Positions 7,713 through 16,236 of a stretch of DNA of 53,033 nucleotides are shown in pieces. Numbering within the stretch: position 1 is the first letter of the stretch; each line of letters begins with the position of its first letter. The translations under genes were made by a program, and so were the position numbers. Source of the DNA: Cyanobacteriota bacterium SRBZ.bins.94.201705 (GTDB taxonomy: Bacteria > Cyanobacteriota > Cyanobacteriia > Cyanobacteriales > Cyanobacteriaceae); the NCBI GenBank assembly GCA_030549855.1, contig JAUQQP010000038.1:1-53033 (forward strand). The letters run 5' to 3'. The notes beneath the pieces were generated by a model. It was not told the DNA's origin. It made no database searches and saw only the letters and a program-made list of their open reading frames with translations.

Positions 7713-9113
7713 ATGGTACTGTCTTTGTCTTCTGCCCCCTCAGTGGACTTGTTGCCAGAGAAACTGTTTGGTACTGATGGCATTAGGGGTAAGGTAGGGG
7801 AGTTGTTGACACCCCATTTGGCCTTGACGGTGGGGCTAGCAGCGGGCAAGGTTTGGCGGGAGTTTCACCCTGGTGGCGTAGTAATTGTGGGCCAGGATTC
7901 TCGCAATTCCAGTGACATGCTCAGCTCAGCCATTGCCGCGGGGTTGACGGCCATGGGTTTTGAGGTTTGGCATTTGGGCCTATGTCCCACCCCTTGTGTG
8001 GCCTATCTTACCAAGACTACAGAAGCTATTGGCGGTGTCATGATTTCTGCCAGCCACAATCCCCCCTCTGACAATGGTATCAAGTTTTTTGGCAGCGACG
8101 GCAAAAAGCTGGATTCCCTCCTAGCCGCTTCCATGGAAGATACCATCCGTCAGATTTACTATGGCCATATTACCCCCCGTTGTACCTCCGCCGGTCGCCT
8201 TTTACCACAACAGGATTTGACTGCCTCCTATAGCAAGTTTCTCCTGGACTGTCTGCCTGGGGGGCTAGATTTTTCGGGATTGCGTATTGTCCTGGATTTG
8301 GCTTGGGGGGCCTCCGTAAAATTAGCTCCTTCCCTTTTTGAATCCCTGGGCGCAGAGGTGATTTGTCTCCACTCTTCCCCCGATGGCGCTCGCATCAATG
8401 TTCAGTGTGGCTCTACCCATCTGGACAAGTTACAACAGGCGGTGAGGGAAGAGAAGGCAGACTTAGGTTTCGCTTTTGATGGAGACGCCGATCGGGTTAT
8501 GGCGGTGGATGCCCGAGGAAGAGTCGTCTGCGGTGACTATATTCTCTATCTTTGGGGCAGACATCTCCAATCATTAGGCTTGTTGCCTGATAACCTCCTA
8601 GTGGCAACAGTTATGGCCAATCTGGGCTTTGAAATGGCTTGGCGAAAACTGGGGGGTCAATTAATCCGCACCCCCGTGGGCGACCAACATGTTCAAGAGG
8701 CTATGTGGAATACTGGGGCCATGTTAGGGGGAGAACAGTCTGGCCATATCATCTGCCATCATTTTCACTATTCCGGTGATGGGCTGCAAACTGCACTACA
8801 TTTGACTTCTATTGTCAAACAAAGTGGCGGCAGTTTAGCCGAGTTGGTGGACAACAGTTTTTCTCGTTATCCCCAAGTCCTGAAAAACGTCCGGGTGGAA
8901 AATCAAAAGAAACGGGCCAATTGGCATAACTGTGATGCTATCCAAAAGGCTATTGCCCAGGCTTCCTCTGCCCTCGGCCAAGGGGGGAGAGTTTTAGTCC
9001 GCGCCTCTGGTACTGAGCCTCTCATTCGCATTATGGTGGAGGCTGAAAGCCCCGATTTGACAGAATACTGGAGTAACTACCTAGCCACTGTGGTGGCCGA
9101 AAGTCTGGCTTAA
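7713..9113 (+). CDS. glmM: Phosphoglucosamine mutase GlmM
   Basis: 466-aa alpha-D-phosphohexomutase that converts glucosamine-6-phosphate to glucosamine-1-phosphate, feeding UDP-GlcNAc for peptidoglycan and lipopolysaccharide. Seen in order: the N-terminal LFGTDGIRG motif (about 18-26), the catalytic phosphoserine loop [12 protein letters not shown] (serine near 114), the metal-binding DGDADR loop (about 255-260), GGEQSGH (sugar-binding, about 341-347) and the phosphate-binding [14 protein letters not shown] near the C terminus. The length is normal for the family. GAGGAAG precedes the ATG. The gene converges with the DUF3153 gene, sharing 4 bp at the stops. Confidence 0.95.
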   Translation: MVLSLSSAPSVDLLPEKLFGTDGIRGKVGELLTPHLALTVGLAAGKVWREFHPGGVVIVGQDSRNSSDMLSSAIAAGLTAMGFEVWHLGLCPTPCVAYLTKTTEAIGGVMISASHNPPSDNGIKFFGSDGKKLDSLLAASMEDTIRQIYYGHITPRCTSAGRLLPQQDLTASYSKFLLDCLPGGLDFSGLRIVLDLAWGASVKLAPSLFESLGAEVICLHSSPDGARINVQCGSTHLDKLQQAVREEKADLGFAFDGDADRVMAVDARGRVVCGDYILYLWGRHLQSLGLLPDNLLVATVMANLGFEMAWRKLGGQLIRTPVGDQHVQEAMWNTGAMLGGEQSGHIICHHFHYSGDGLQTALHLTSIVKQSGGSLAELVDNSFSRYPQVLKNVRVENQKKRANWHNCDAIQKAIAQASSALGQGGRVLVRASGTEPLIRIMVEAESPDLTEYWSNYLATVVAESLA

Positions 9114-9889
9114 ACTCCTTCCTTTGTCCCCTCTACCAGGGGCATTTTTTTGTATTTCAAATGGTATCCCAAGCTCACGAAGACTATGATGCCTATGGTT
9201 CCCAATCCCACGTAATTAGGCACCCAAAATACCGCCTTTATCCTGTTTATTTTTCCTGGGGATAGTTTTATTTCGTACTCCCCTCTTCCTATTTTCTCCC
9301 ACTTAAATGAGCTATTTCCTACAAACTTTGCTACCAGGGGAAATTTGAATTTCACCCTCAAATCCATTAAATCTTCCCCAGAAATAATTACGTTACCCTC
9401 TTTGTTCACTATGGCTAAAGGGGTCAAATCTGCCTCGAATTTTAGCACATTTCTCTCCAAAAGAAGCCAGTTGTTTTGCTCCAGGCTCAGGTTAGCAGAG
9501 AGGTTAAAATAGTCCGGGCTACTCTTAGGGATTTTTTGCTTATCAGTAGAGGAGGCAAAAAACTTGTTGAATTTTTCCACTAAGTCTTTGCCGTTATAAA
9601 AGGGGATGGCTACCACCAATTCGTAGTCATTAAGGCGTTTACTCCTGCCGTTTAGGGAAGAAGCCCTTTGTTCAATGCTTTTCAGCCAGTCATTGACTTC
9701 CTCGCCACTAAAGTTGACTAGCTGTTGTCCTAATTTCACGTGTTGGATGATTTCCCCCCCATTAGCCTGGGGAAACTGAATACCCACATCATAACGAACA
9801 CAACCACCTAGAAAAATTAGCAGGGACAGCAGTAGTAGGGGGATGTAGCAACGTGCCCGGAGTCGGGGCAAATATGCTCTGTTCAACAT
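9110..9889 (-). CDS. DUF3153 lipoprotein with C-terminal membrane anchor
   Basis: 259-aa cyanobacterial protein of unknown function. The N terminus has a signal sequence ending in a lipobox (IFLGGC, cysteine at about 30), so the mature protein should be lipid-anchored and face away from the cytosol. A beta-rich domain follows, then one predicted membrane helix at about 226-245 ([18 protein letters not shown]) and a short basic tail. This arrangement matches DUF3153 proteins. The first Met is 9889, but [15 protein letters not shown] is unusually basic and the true start could be slightly internal. It ends convergently with glmM and is preceded on its strand by the RNB gene, with a gap of about 90 bp. 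Confidence 0.8.
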   Translation of the reverse strand: MLNRAYLPRLRARCYIPLLLLSLLIFLGGCVRYDVGIQFPQANGGEIIQHVKLGQQLVNFSGEEVNDWLKSIEQRASSLNGRSKRLNDYELVVAIPFYNGKDLVEKFNKFFASSTDKQKIPKSSPDYFNLSANLSLEQNNWLLLERNVLKFEADLTPLAIVNKEGNVIISGEDLMDLRVKFKFPLVAKFVGNSSFKWEKIGRGEYEIKLSPGKINRIKAVFWVPNYVGLGTIGIIVFVSLGYHLKYKKMPLVEGTKEGV

Positions 9890-9979
9890 GTTTGACTGTA
9901 ATCCTCCTGATGTGGGTATTCAGCCCCAATTTTCCCCCTCCTGGCAACTGCTGTCAAGGGGGGTGGGGCGTAGCCTATA

Positions 9980-12274
9980 TCACGTCTCAAGCTCGTTTTC
10001 TGAAACAACAGTGCCACCACGGACAACCACTAGGTCTATTTGTTGACGGTAGTAGTCTACACTTTTCACTTCCACTTCTACCTCATCGCCGAGACGGTAG
10101 ACGACACGATTTCTCCTGCCAACCAAACAGGAGTATTTGGGCACATACTCATACCAGTCATCTTTAAGGGAACTAACATGGACTAGTCCTTCCACTAGTA
10201 GAGGTTCTTCCAGAAACCGTCCTTCTTCTTCTAGGATTTGCACAAAAAAGCCATAGGATTGCACTCCCGTAATTAAACCACGAAAGACTTTTCCGGTACA
10301 ATCCTTCATTTTTTCTGCCTTAGACAGGCCAACTAAATCCCTTTCCGCATCTTCTGCTATTTTCTCTCGTTCGTTGAGATGACTGATAATGGAGTGCAAA
10401 TCGGCTTCTAGTTCAGAGTGAATTTCGGGGGGCAATACATTCCAGTGGATTTGTCCATGACAGGTACTGCTGGTCAGGTCAACCCCTTCTTTTACACGAC
10501 TGGTGCGACGGTCTCTTCCTTGCTCAAATACCTTTTTCAGGATACGTTGATTAATTAAATCTACATAACGTTGTCCGGGAGACAGACAGTGGGTATAGAT
10601 GTCATAGGCCAAACCGAAATGGGGTGCGGGATGTAGGGTGTACTTGTTGGACTTGAGGGAATTGAGGAGTAGATGGTGTAGTACTTTTTCGTGTTCTGAA
10701 TTGCTGAAGGCCAGGGTCAGCCTGTAGTAGTCCATGGGGTAGACTTCATCCTCTTGTTCCAGTTGGAAGGAGAGTCCGAGATTGGCCACTAGTTTCAGTA
10801 GGTCTTCCAATTCATCCCAGTCTGGTTTACCTTGACTGCAGTATATAGCTGGGACTTGTAACTGTTGGAGGTGTTCTGCTACCAGCTGTCCTACCAACAC
10901 CATCAACTCGGTAAAAAGAGATAGAATAGGGAGACTGGGATAAAAGGCGATAGTGCCAATTCTTCCCTCGTCCTTAAAATAGGGAGGGCTTTCCGCTATA
11001 TCTCCACAGTCCAGAGAAATGTCAAACCCTCCTTTTTGCAGACGTTTAGCCCTAACGGCGGGACTGATGTCAAAGAGGAGATGGTTTAACATGGTCAGGG
11101 GCTCTTCCAGGCCTTCCTTGGCACTGTTGGTGGCTATCATGGTTTGTACTTGTTTATAGGTCAACTGGTGGTCTACCCTGACGATACTAGGTTTGATTTG
11201 ATACTCTGTCACTTCACCCCTGTTGTCTAGGGTAATTAAGACGGAGATAGCCAGACGGTCTAAACCCGGAGTAAGAGAAGCGCAGCGGAGAACTTTTTCT
11301 GGCAACAGGGGGATAAGAAAGTGGCCCAGATGGACAGCGGTGCCTCTTTTTCTTGCCTCTCTATCCAAGGGGGTATCTTCTGGCACGAAGTGGGCTACAT
11401 CGGCAATGTGGACACCCAGAATCCATTTACCGTCTTCTGTTTTTTCCAGGGAGAGGGCATTTTCCACCAATAGCTCTCGTTCTGTCGCCACATCTGGTTC
11501 AATGGCAATAGTGAGGAGATGTCTTAAGTCTAGGCGTTTTTCCCACTCGACGGGGGGGATTGTTTCACAGCTGATGGTTTCGGCTTGGGCGAGGACTTTT
11601 TCTGGGAAATCATGGGGCAGGTCGTGTTTTGAGCAGACAATATCAATGTCGGCGATAGTGGAGGCGTCACTGCCTAAAACTCTTAGTACCTTGCCGATAG
11701 GGGGTTTTTGTCCTATGGGGTAGCGCAATATCCCCACATGGGCCAGATGGTCAACCGTTTCGGCCAGTGGGATGCCGTTTTCTCTCAGTTTGATTTCAAA
11801 GAGGAGACGGTCGTCTAGGGGAACAGCCACATATTCTCCATTTTCGTCTTGGCTCACCCTGGCTAAAACGGAGGGGTTTGCCCTTTCCAGGATTACTTTA
11901 ACTTCTCCTTCGGGGCTGCGACGACGGGTGCCTTCTTTAATAATCTTCACCAAGACCCGATCGCCATTCCAGGCATTGCTTAGATGGGTTTCACGGATGT
12001 ATATGTCATCGGCATCCTCGTCATCCTGAATGGCGAAGCAGAAGCCCTTGCTGGAACAGCGCAATTTGGCTTCTACCACGTCTTTTTCTATACACCGGCG
12101 GTATTTGCCGAATTCTTTAGCAATCACCCCAATTCTTTCCAGGACGTCTAGGGCGATTTGTAGTTTTTCGATGTCTTTTTCGTCTTCACAGCCCAATTTT
12201 TTCTCAATTTGCTTTCCGGATACTAGCTTATCTGGGCTTAACAGGGAGAGAATTGTAGCGATAGAGAAGTCCAT
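9980..12274 (-). CDS. RNB-family (RNase II/R-like) protein with altered catalytic aspartate cluster
   Basis: 764-aa protein with RNase II/R architecture: winged-helix-like N terminus (1-65), cold-shock-type OB folds (65-230), RNB domain (about 240-580) and C-terminal S1 domain (about 665-755). RNB landmarks GVHIADVAHFV, DREARKRGT and GLDRLAISVL are present. The usual TIDxxDAKDxDDA metal-binding motif is replaced at about 255-274 by AIEPDVATERELLVENALSL. The HFTSPIRRYxDL motif reads HCLSPGQRYVDL. Exoribonuclease activity is therefore uncertain: this may be a divergent cyanobacterial RNB class or a non-catalytic RNA-binding derivative. The frame is intact around the substitution. Confidence 0.88.
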   Translation of the reverse strand: MDFSIATILSLLSPDKLVSGKQIEKKLGCEDEKDIEKLQIALDVLERIGVIAKEFGKYRRCIEKDVVEAKLRCSSKGFCFAIQDDEDADDIYIRETHLSNAWNGDRVLVKIIKEGTRRRSPEGEVKVILERANPSVLARVSQDENGEYVAVPLDDRLLFEIKLRENGIPLAETVDHLAHVGILRYPIGQKPPIGKVLRVLGSDASTIADIDIVCSKHDLPHDFPEKVLAQAETISCETIPPVEWEKRLDLRHLLTIAIEPDVATERELLVENALSLEKTEDGKWILGVHIADVAHFVPEDTPLDREARKRGTAVHLGHFLIPLLPEKVLRCASLTPGLDRLAISVLITLDNRGEVTEYQIKPSIVRVDHQLTYKQVQTMIATNSAKEGLEEPLTMLNHLLFDISPAVRAKRLQKGGFDISLDCGDIAESPPYFKDEGRIGTIAFYPSLPILSLFTELMVLVGQLVAEHLQQLQVPAIYCSQGKPDWDELEDLLKLVANLGLSFQLEQEDEVYPMDYYRLTLAFSNSEHEKVLHHLLLNSLKSNKYTLHPAPHFGLAYDIYTHCLSPGQRYVDLINQRILKKVFEQGRDRRTSRVKEGVDLTSSTCHGQIHWNVLPPEIHSELEADLHSIISHLNEREKIAEDAERDLVGLSKAEKMKDCTGKVFRGLITGVQSYGFFVQILEEEGRFLEEPLLVEGLVHVSSLKDDWYEYVPKYSCLVGRRNRVVYRLGDEVEVEVKSVDYYRQQIDLVVVRGGTVVSENELET

Positions 12275-12298
12275 TTACTATATCCTTTTCTTACTAGC

Positions 12299-12356
12299 TA
12301 TAATGTAATTGGGGACAGGCGAGTGGCTCAAAGGCCCCCTTGCGGCTTGTCTTTTT
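12299..12356 (+). ncRNA. Candidate short RNA or terminator hairpin
   Basis: TATAAT at 12299-12304 is followed about 7 bp later by GGGGACAGGC. GACAGGC (12314-12320) pairs with GCTTGTC (12345-12351), then TTTTT at 12352-12356. A promoter -10 plus a terminator-like hairpin in 58 bp would give an RNA of about 45 nt. It diverges from the RNB gene start at 12274. The -35 region (TTACTA) is poor. Confidence 0.3.
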
Positions 12357-12674
12357 AACTGGTGATGGGTCTATTACTTTTTTTGGGGGGGTTAAGGCAA
12401 TAAGCCCTTGCTTCAGCTGGGGGCGGATGGTGCTCAGGGCCCGTGGTGTGGGTGGCTACAATTATAAGCCCGTACCTGTCCATGATACACCCGACGGGGG
12501 CATTCTCACAAGAAGGGGACAAGAGGTAGTAGGGCTTTAGGCCATAAACCCACACTCAAGGAGGGGCACCGACGGCCGGGGTGTAGGGGTGTACCACGGA
12601 GGGGGATACTCCTTTCCTTAAGACTATGCCCCATTGCCTATGGTTTCCTCCCTCCACCTGGGGTACTGGCCTAA
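12357..12674. other. GC-rich intergenic stretch, no gene recognised
   Basis: About 320 bp between the RNB gene and the next gene, with runs of G and several short inverted repeats (for example around GGGTGTAGGGGTGTACC at 12575-12595). It does not match the tmRNA, 6S, SRP or RNase P RNA signatures I know, and contains no tRNA. Its G-rich composition on the plus strand differs from the AT-rich intergenic DNA elsewhere, so a structured RNA cannot be excluded. Confidence 0.35.
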
Positions 12675-12715
12675 TATAATTGTACTCAAAATCTTGTCTG
12701 AATGCATTGTTCCCT

Positions 12716-13501
12716 ATGACAGAACCTCGTTTTGCTCTGACCACCGAGCTGATTACTGTCACCGATGGTAATTATATCGTAAGGGCCTCCCTTTGTGCGC
12801 AACAAAATATTATCACAACTGCCCTTGCTGCTGCTCCCACGGTGGAGGAGGCGGAGGATAAAGCCCGCCAGAGGGTTATGGGCTTTTACCACCAGGTACA
12901 ACATCTTGAGAAGGATTTTGAATCTTATGTCCCTACAACTGTAGCAACTGGCCACAAGGAAAAGGTTACAAGCCTGCCGGGGGGAGATACAAGGGGGCTG
13001 ACAACCCATATGGTATCTTCCTACCCTGGTAAAGTTGCTGCGCCGCGGGAAAATACAACCGTTGCCTCCTCTTCCGGGGTAGTTTCTCCTGTGGCGCGGG
13101 AGAATACAACTTTTACCTCCTCTTCTGGGGTAGTTTCTTCTGTGGCACGGGAGAATACAACTGTTGCCTCCTCTTCTGGGGGGATTTCTTCTGTGCCACG
13201 GCCGAGTGGTACTACCACCCACTCTAGTGTTTCCACTTTCTCTTTGTCCACCCAAGAGGGCACCAGTTTTGACACTTCTCCGTCTCTTCAGCAGCCAGCG
13301 GCGGGAGAGGAGGAGAAGGTAGAGACCATTGATTTCAGTAAGATTATTGAGGAGACGACGCGGGAGATGAAACGTCTGGGTTGGACCCAGGAGGATGGTA
13401 AGAAATACTTACTGGAGACCTATGGTAAAAAATCCCGCCATCTCCTAACCGACGAGGAGTTGCTGGAATTTCTCAACTATCTTAAAAGTCAACCTTCATA
13501 G
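12716..13501 (+). CDS. Cyanobacterial hypothetical protein with 17-residue Thr/Ser repeats
   Basis: 261-aa protein, function unknown. Residues 1 to about 75 (MTEPRFALTTELITVTDGNYIVRASL...) form a compact N-terminal domain. A low-complexity Thr/Ser/Val linker contains three perfect-length 17-aa repeats of the type ARENTTxxSSSGVVSxV. The C-terminal 60 residues (FSKIIEETTREMKRLGWTQEDGKKYLLETYGKKSRHLLTDEELLEFLNYL) form a helical module found at the end of several cyanobacterial proteins. ATG 12716 is preferred over the in-frame upstream ATG at 12680, because a TATAAT-like box at 12675-12680 overlaps that codon. Confidence 0.65.
   Translation: MTEPRFALTTELITVTDGNYIVRASLCAQQNIITTALAAAPTVEEAEDKARQRVMGFYHQVQHLEKDFESYVPTTVATGHKEKVTSLPGGDTRGLTTHMVSSYPGKVAAPRENTTVASSSGVVSPVARENTTFTSSSGVVSSVARENTTVASSSGGISSVPRPSGTTTHSSVSTFSLSTQEGTSFDTSPSLQQPAAGEEEKVETIDFSKIIEETTREMKRLGWTQEDGKKYLLETYGKKSRHLLTDEELLEFLNYLKSQPS
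13043..13195 (+). repeat. Three in-frame 51-bp tandem repeats
   Basis: Units start at 13043, 13094 and 13145 with an exact 51-bp step and few mismatches, encoding 17-residue Thr/Ser-rich repeats inside the hypothetical protein. High identity and in-frame length suggest recent slippage; copy number may vary between strains. Confidence 0.85.
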
Positions 13502-13508
13502 ACTGAAG

Positions 13509-13814
13509 TTAACAGGAATCGTCGAAGCGAGTATAAAGACTTCCCTTTTCATACCAGTATTGTTTGATAGGATGATTTGGTGAGGAAAGGGCAGCTTTTG
13601 CTTGATAGAGTAGTACTTGCCGATGGTTTCCTCGCCAAACCCGTTTCAGCACTTCCACGGACAATAACTCACCTCCCAGAGACTTTACACATTCTTCAAA
13701 TTTTTCCACGGCGGAATAATCAAAAGTCTCGAATACCAGCAAGTTATTTCTACAAATCAGGTGCCTGCTTCTGATCCACGCCTGCATTTTTTTACTTGCT
13801 ACTGGAGGCAACAT
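13509..13814 (-). CDS. Conserved cyanobacterial hypothetical protein
   Basis: 101-aa soluble protein without recognised domain. A well-structured look is given by the sequence AWIRSRHLICRNNLLVFETFDY, a central helix AVEKFEECVKSLGG, VWRGNHRQVLLYQAK and an aromatic C terminus (IKQYWYEKGSLYTRFDD). The true start may be the internal Met at 13787 (MQAWIRSRH), as the first nine residues look unstructured and neither start has a good ribosome site. It converges on the repeat-containing gene, with 7 bp between stops. The sequence looks like a cyanobacterial family I have seen, but I cannot assign a function. Confidence 0.6.
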   Translation of the reverse strand: MLPPVASKKMQAWIRSRHLICRNNLLVFETFDYSAVEKFEECVKSLGGELLSVEVLKRVWRGNHRQVLLYQAKAALSSPNHPIKQYWYEKGSLYTRFDDSC

Positions 13815-14070
13815 ATACCCAGCAACCCTGCAAATATTTTTCTCTTAATTTCTCTTGCTTGATTTAGTTTTTTTGGTTAAAACAGGACAATTTTCTTAAA
13901 AAAATAACCGGATTAAAAACCAGGAAAAAACCAAAAATGCCGGCCCTTTTATCATAGGAATTTATGTCCGGCTTATCCAAAATTTATCACATTGTCGTCC
14001 CTTGTAAAAGTGGAGGGGGGAAGAAATGTAAAAAAATTAATTTTGTAAAAAAATGTTAAGTGGAGGGGTA

Positions 14071-15216
14071 TTAGGAGCGCTCGTCGATGGGAATATAGGG
14101 GAGGTTGTGTTCGCCGACGTAAATTTGGGTGGGGCGGAAGATACGGTTGTAGGAGATTTGTTCCTTCCAGTGGGCAAGCCAACCGGCGACTCTAGCGATG
14201 GCGAACATGGAGGTGAAAAGGTCGGGTTTAATGCCCAGTTTTCGATAGACTAGGCCGGAGTAGAAGTCGACATTGGCGTGGATTCCCTTGTGGCCGAGTT
14301 TTTCTTCTACTACCCTTTCTACTTCCAGGGCTATCTCATAGTATTCGTCATAACCGGTGAGTTCAAAGAGTCTTTCAGCCAGTTGTTGGAGGATTTTGGC
14401 ACGAGGGTCTTTTACCTTATAAACCCGATGGCCAAAGCCCATGATTTTCTTTTTGTTTTCGATACAGTGTTCGATGTAGGGACGGACGTTTTTGACTGAG
14501 CCGATTTCTTCCAACATCAACAAGACTTCTTCATTGGCCCCCCCATGGAGAGGGCCGGCCAGGGTGCCCACGGCGGAGGCCACTACGGCATAGGGGTCGG
14601 TGAGGGTGGAGGCGGTTACCATGGCGGAGAAGGTGGAGGCGTTCATTGTGTGTTCTGCATGTAGCATTAGACAAACATCAAAAATTCTGGCCTCCAGGGG
14701 TTCTGGTTCTCTTTCCGTGAGCATGTAGAGGAAGTTAGCGGCGTAGTTGAGATTTTCCTTAGGCTGGACGGGGTCATTGCCTTCTCTAATTTGGGCAAAG
14801 GCGGCCACAATAGTGGGGATTTTGGCCAATAGGCGCACCACTGCTTCCCGGATGTATTCTTCTTCCAGCTGGGCTTTGCGGGAGTAGAACAGGCCCAAAG
14901 CGGCGGCGGCGGTTTGCAGGGCGTCCATGGGGTGTCCTGTTTCGGGGAAGCATTTCATCATGTCTCGGATTTGGTATTTAATGCGGCGATGACGATTTAT
15001 ATCTTCCTGAAAGCGGTTTAATTCTTCCCTGGTGGGCAACTTTCCCCAAATCAGGAGATAGGCTGTTTCTAGGAAGGTGCTTTTTTGCGCCAACTCTTCT
15101 ATGTTAATACCTCTGTATTCCAGTATACCCCTCTGGCCGTCCACATAGCTGATACTGGATTTAGCCACAGGCACTCCTTCTAGGCCGGGTCGAAATTCAT
15201 ATGTGTATTCTGTCAT
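14071..15216 (-). CDS. gltA: Citrate synthase
   Basis: 381-aa type II-like citrate synthase of the short bacterial form, condensing oxaloacetate with acetyl-CoA at the entry of the (cyanobacterial, open or GABA-shunted) TCA route to 2-oxoglutarate. The catalytic elements are present: MLHAEHTMNAS, GPLHGGANEEVL with the first catalytic histidine, MGFGHRVYKVKDPRA with the second, and the aspartate in VDFYSGLVY. The N terminus (YEFRPGLEGVPVAKSSISYVDG) is characteristic of cyanobacterial enzymes. GTGGAGATTGTGAAAT precedes the ATG. It is followed downstream on its strand by AT-rich non-coding DNA and preceded by sixA. Confidence 0.96.
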   Translation of the reverse strand: MTEYTYEFRPGLEGVPVAKSSISYVDGQRGILEYRGINIEELAQKSTFLETAYLLIWGKLPTREELNRFQEDINRHRRIKYQIRDMMKCFPETGHPMDALQTAAAALGLFYSRKAQLEEEYIREAVVRLLAKIPTIVAAFAQIREGNDPVQPKENLNYAANFLYMLTEREPEPLEARIFDVCLMLHAEHTMNASTFSAMVTASTLTDPYAVVASAVGTLAGPLHGGANEEVLLMLEEIGSVKNVRPYIEHCIENKKKIMGFGHRVYKVKDPRAKILQQLAERLFELTGYDEYYEIALEVERVVEEKLGHKGIHANVDFYSGLVYRKLGIKPDLFTSMFAIARVAGWLAHWKEQISYNRIFRPTQIYVGEHNLPYIPIDERS

Positions 15217-15270
15217 ATTTCACAATCTCCACTAGGTGTATCTCATTTTTGAATCTATCCCATGTTGTGC

Positions 15271-15765
15271 TCAATCAATTATCCATTTAGGACTTACTAG
15301 GAGGAACATTTCTGCCCTTCCCAGGGGGTTGTTCAAATCGGGGACATTTAGTCCAATGATACCGGCCTTTTTGAGGATAATTTTCTCTTCACTTCTTCCC
15401 CAGATGAGAAGTTCTGCCCATTGGCTCAAATCTGGTTGGTGTCCTACCCAGGCCACACTTTCTGCATCGTGGTATGGGGATGTTTGTAGCCAGTGGATCA
15501 ATTCTAGGAGATTTCCCTCCGGCATTAGTGCGGGGTGTTCCACCACTTCCTTACTCAGCTTGGCCTTTTGGAGGATGATAGCCGTTTCCCTTGCCCTTAC
15601 GTAGGGGCTAGTGATAATTACGTCGAATTGGATGTCTTTCTGGCTTAGTTTTTCTGCCACCTTTTGTGTTTTAGCGATGCCTTTTTTGGTCAGGATTCTT
15701 TCCGCATCCTCCTTATCGGGACTTCTTAATTCCGCGATACCGTGACGCACTAGATATATTTTCAT
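15271..15765 (-). CDS. sixA: SixA-like phosphohistidine phosphatase
   Basis: 164-aa histidine phosphatase superfamily protein, SixA branch. The N-terminal catalytic RHG motif (KIYLVRHGIAE, histidine 8) and the second catalytic histidine in VGHQPDLSQW are visible, with FDVIITSPYVRARETA as the expected central segment. SixA proteins remove phosphate from phosphohistidine in phosphorelay or PTS-type proteins. I chose ATG 15765 over an in-frame GTG at 15783 because the family begins at MKIYLVRHG and the GGAG near the GTG overlaps it. It lies upstream of gltA in the same direction. A small-RNA-like cassette lies about 230 bp upstream of it, on its strand. Confidence 0.9.
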   Translation of the reverse strand: MKIYLVRHGIAELRSPDKEDAERILTKKGIAKTQKVAEKLSQKDIQFDVIITSPYVRARETAIILQKAKLSKEVVEHPALMPEGNLLELIHWLQTSPYHDAESVAWVGHQPDLSQWAELLIWGRSEEKIILKKAGIIGLNVPDLNNPLGRAEMFLLVSPKWIID

Positions 15766-15997
15766 TATTCTCTTTTTTTCCACTCCTTTTACAGTTTATT
15801 TCCTTCCATCTAGGATATAACAACTAATCATATCAGTGATTTCTAGGCTATTTTGGGGTTTAGGCATTACCGGTATTTTTGCCCTACATCTTTTTACAAA
15901 TTGTTGCTAATCTTTTTTATTTTCAACGCACTTAATCCCCATAGCACACCAATAACCCCTTTTTTCTTACCTCTGAATATTGCTAATTTTTGTATAT

Positions 15998-16119
15998 AAA
16001 AAAATGCCCTGCCCAAATGTCTTGGCAGTCCCTCAGCCTGCCGTCGAAATGTTCCGTCCCTCTCGCCCCCCCATACCCTACTATTATAAGGTAAGAAGAA
16101 CAGGGATTTTGTCAAGGGG
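15998..16119 (-). ncRNA. Small-RNA-like cassette, copy 1 (long form)
   Basis: On the minus strand: TTGACA (16110-16115), TATAAT (16083-16088, spacing 21), a 31-bp longer spacer than the other copies, then the conserved core GGCAGGCTGAGGGACTGCC followed by AAGACATTTGGGCAGGGC and a T-run (15998-16004). The core can fold as GGCAG/CTGCC or as CTGCC/GGCAG next to the T-run. It matches copies at 20168-20256 and 23544-23634. It lies between divergent sixA and livM, pointing toward sixA. The rest of the sixA-livM gap (15784-16236) holds nothing else I recognise. Confidence 0.6.
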
Positions 16120-16236
16120 GGGAGGGTTATATCATGGCGATGTAGACATAGTGGGAGTTGAGAATAACAAACTGGTGGGGGGTGGATTAGAATCTAATAG
16201 TACTGAAGAAGACCATTTAGCCGTGGAGAGAGAAAG

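Noticed and set aside
12312-12345. tRNA-Ser-like D-arm (GGCGAGTGGCTCAAAGG)
   Set aside because: No anticodon arm, T-arm (GGTTCRA) or acceptor complement follows; the segment instead forms a terminator-like hairpin.
12686-13255. 189-codon antisense frame rich in RRNPPRRGG repeats
   Set aside because: It is the mirror of the 51-bp repeats in the plus-strand gene; the plus-strand frame has better composition and a conserved C-terminal module.
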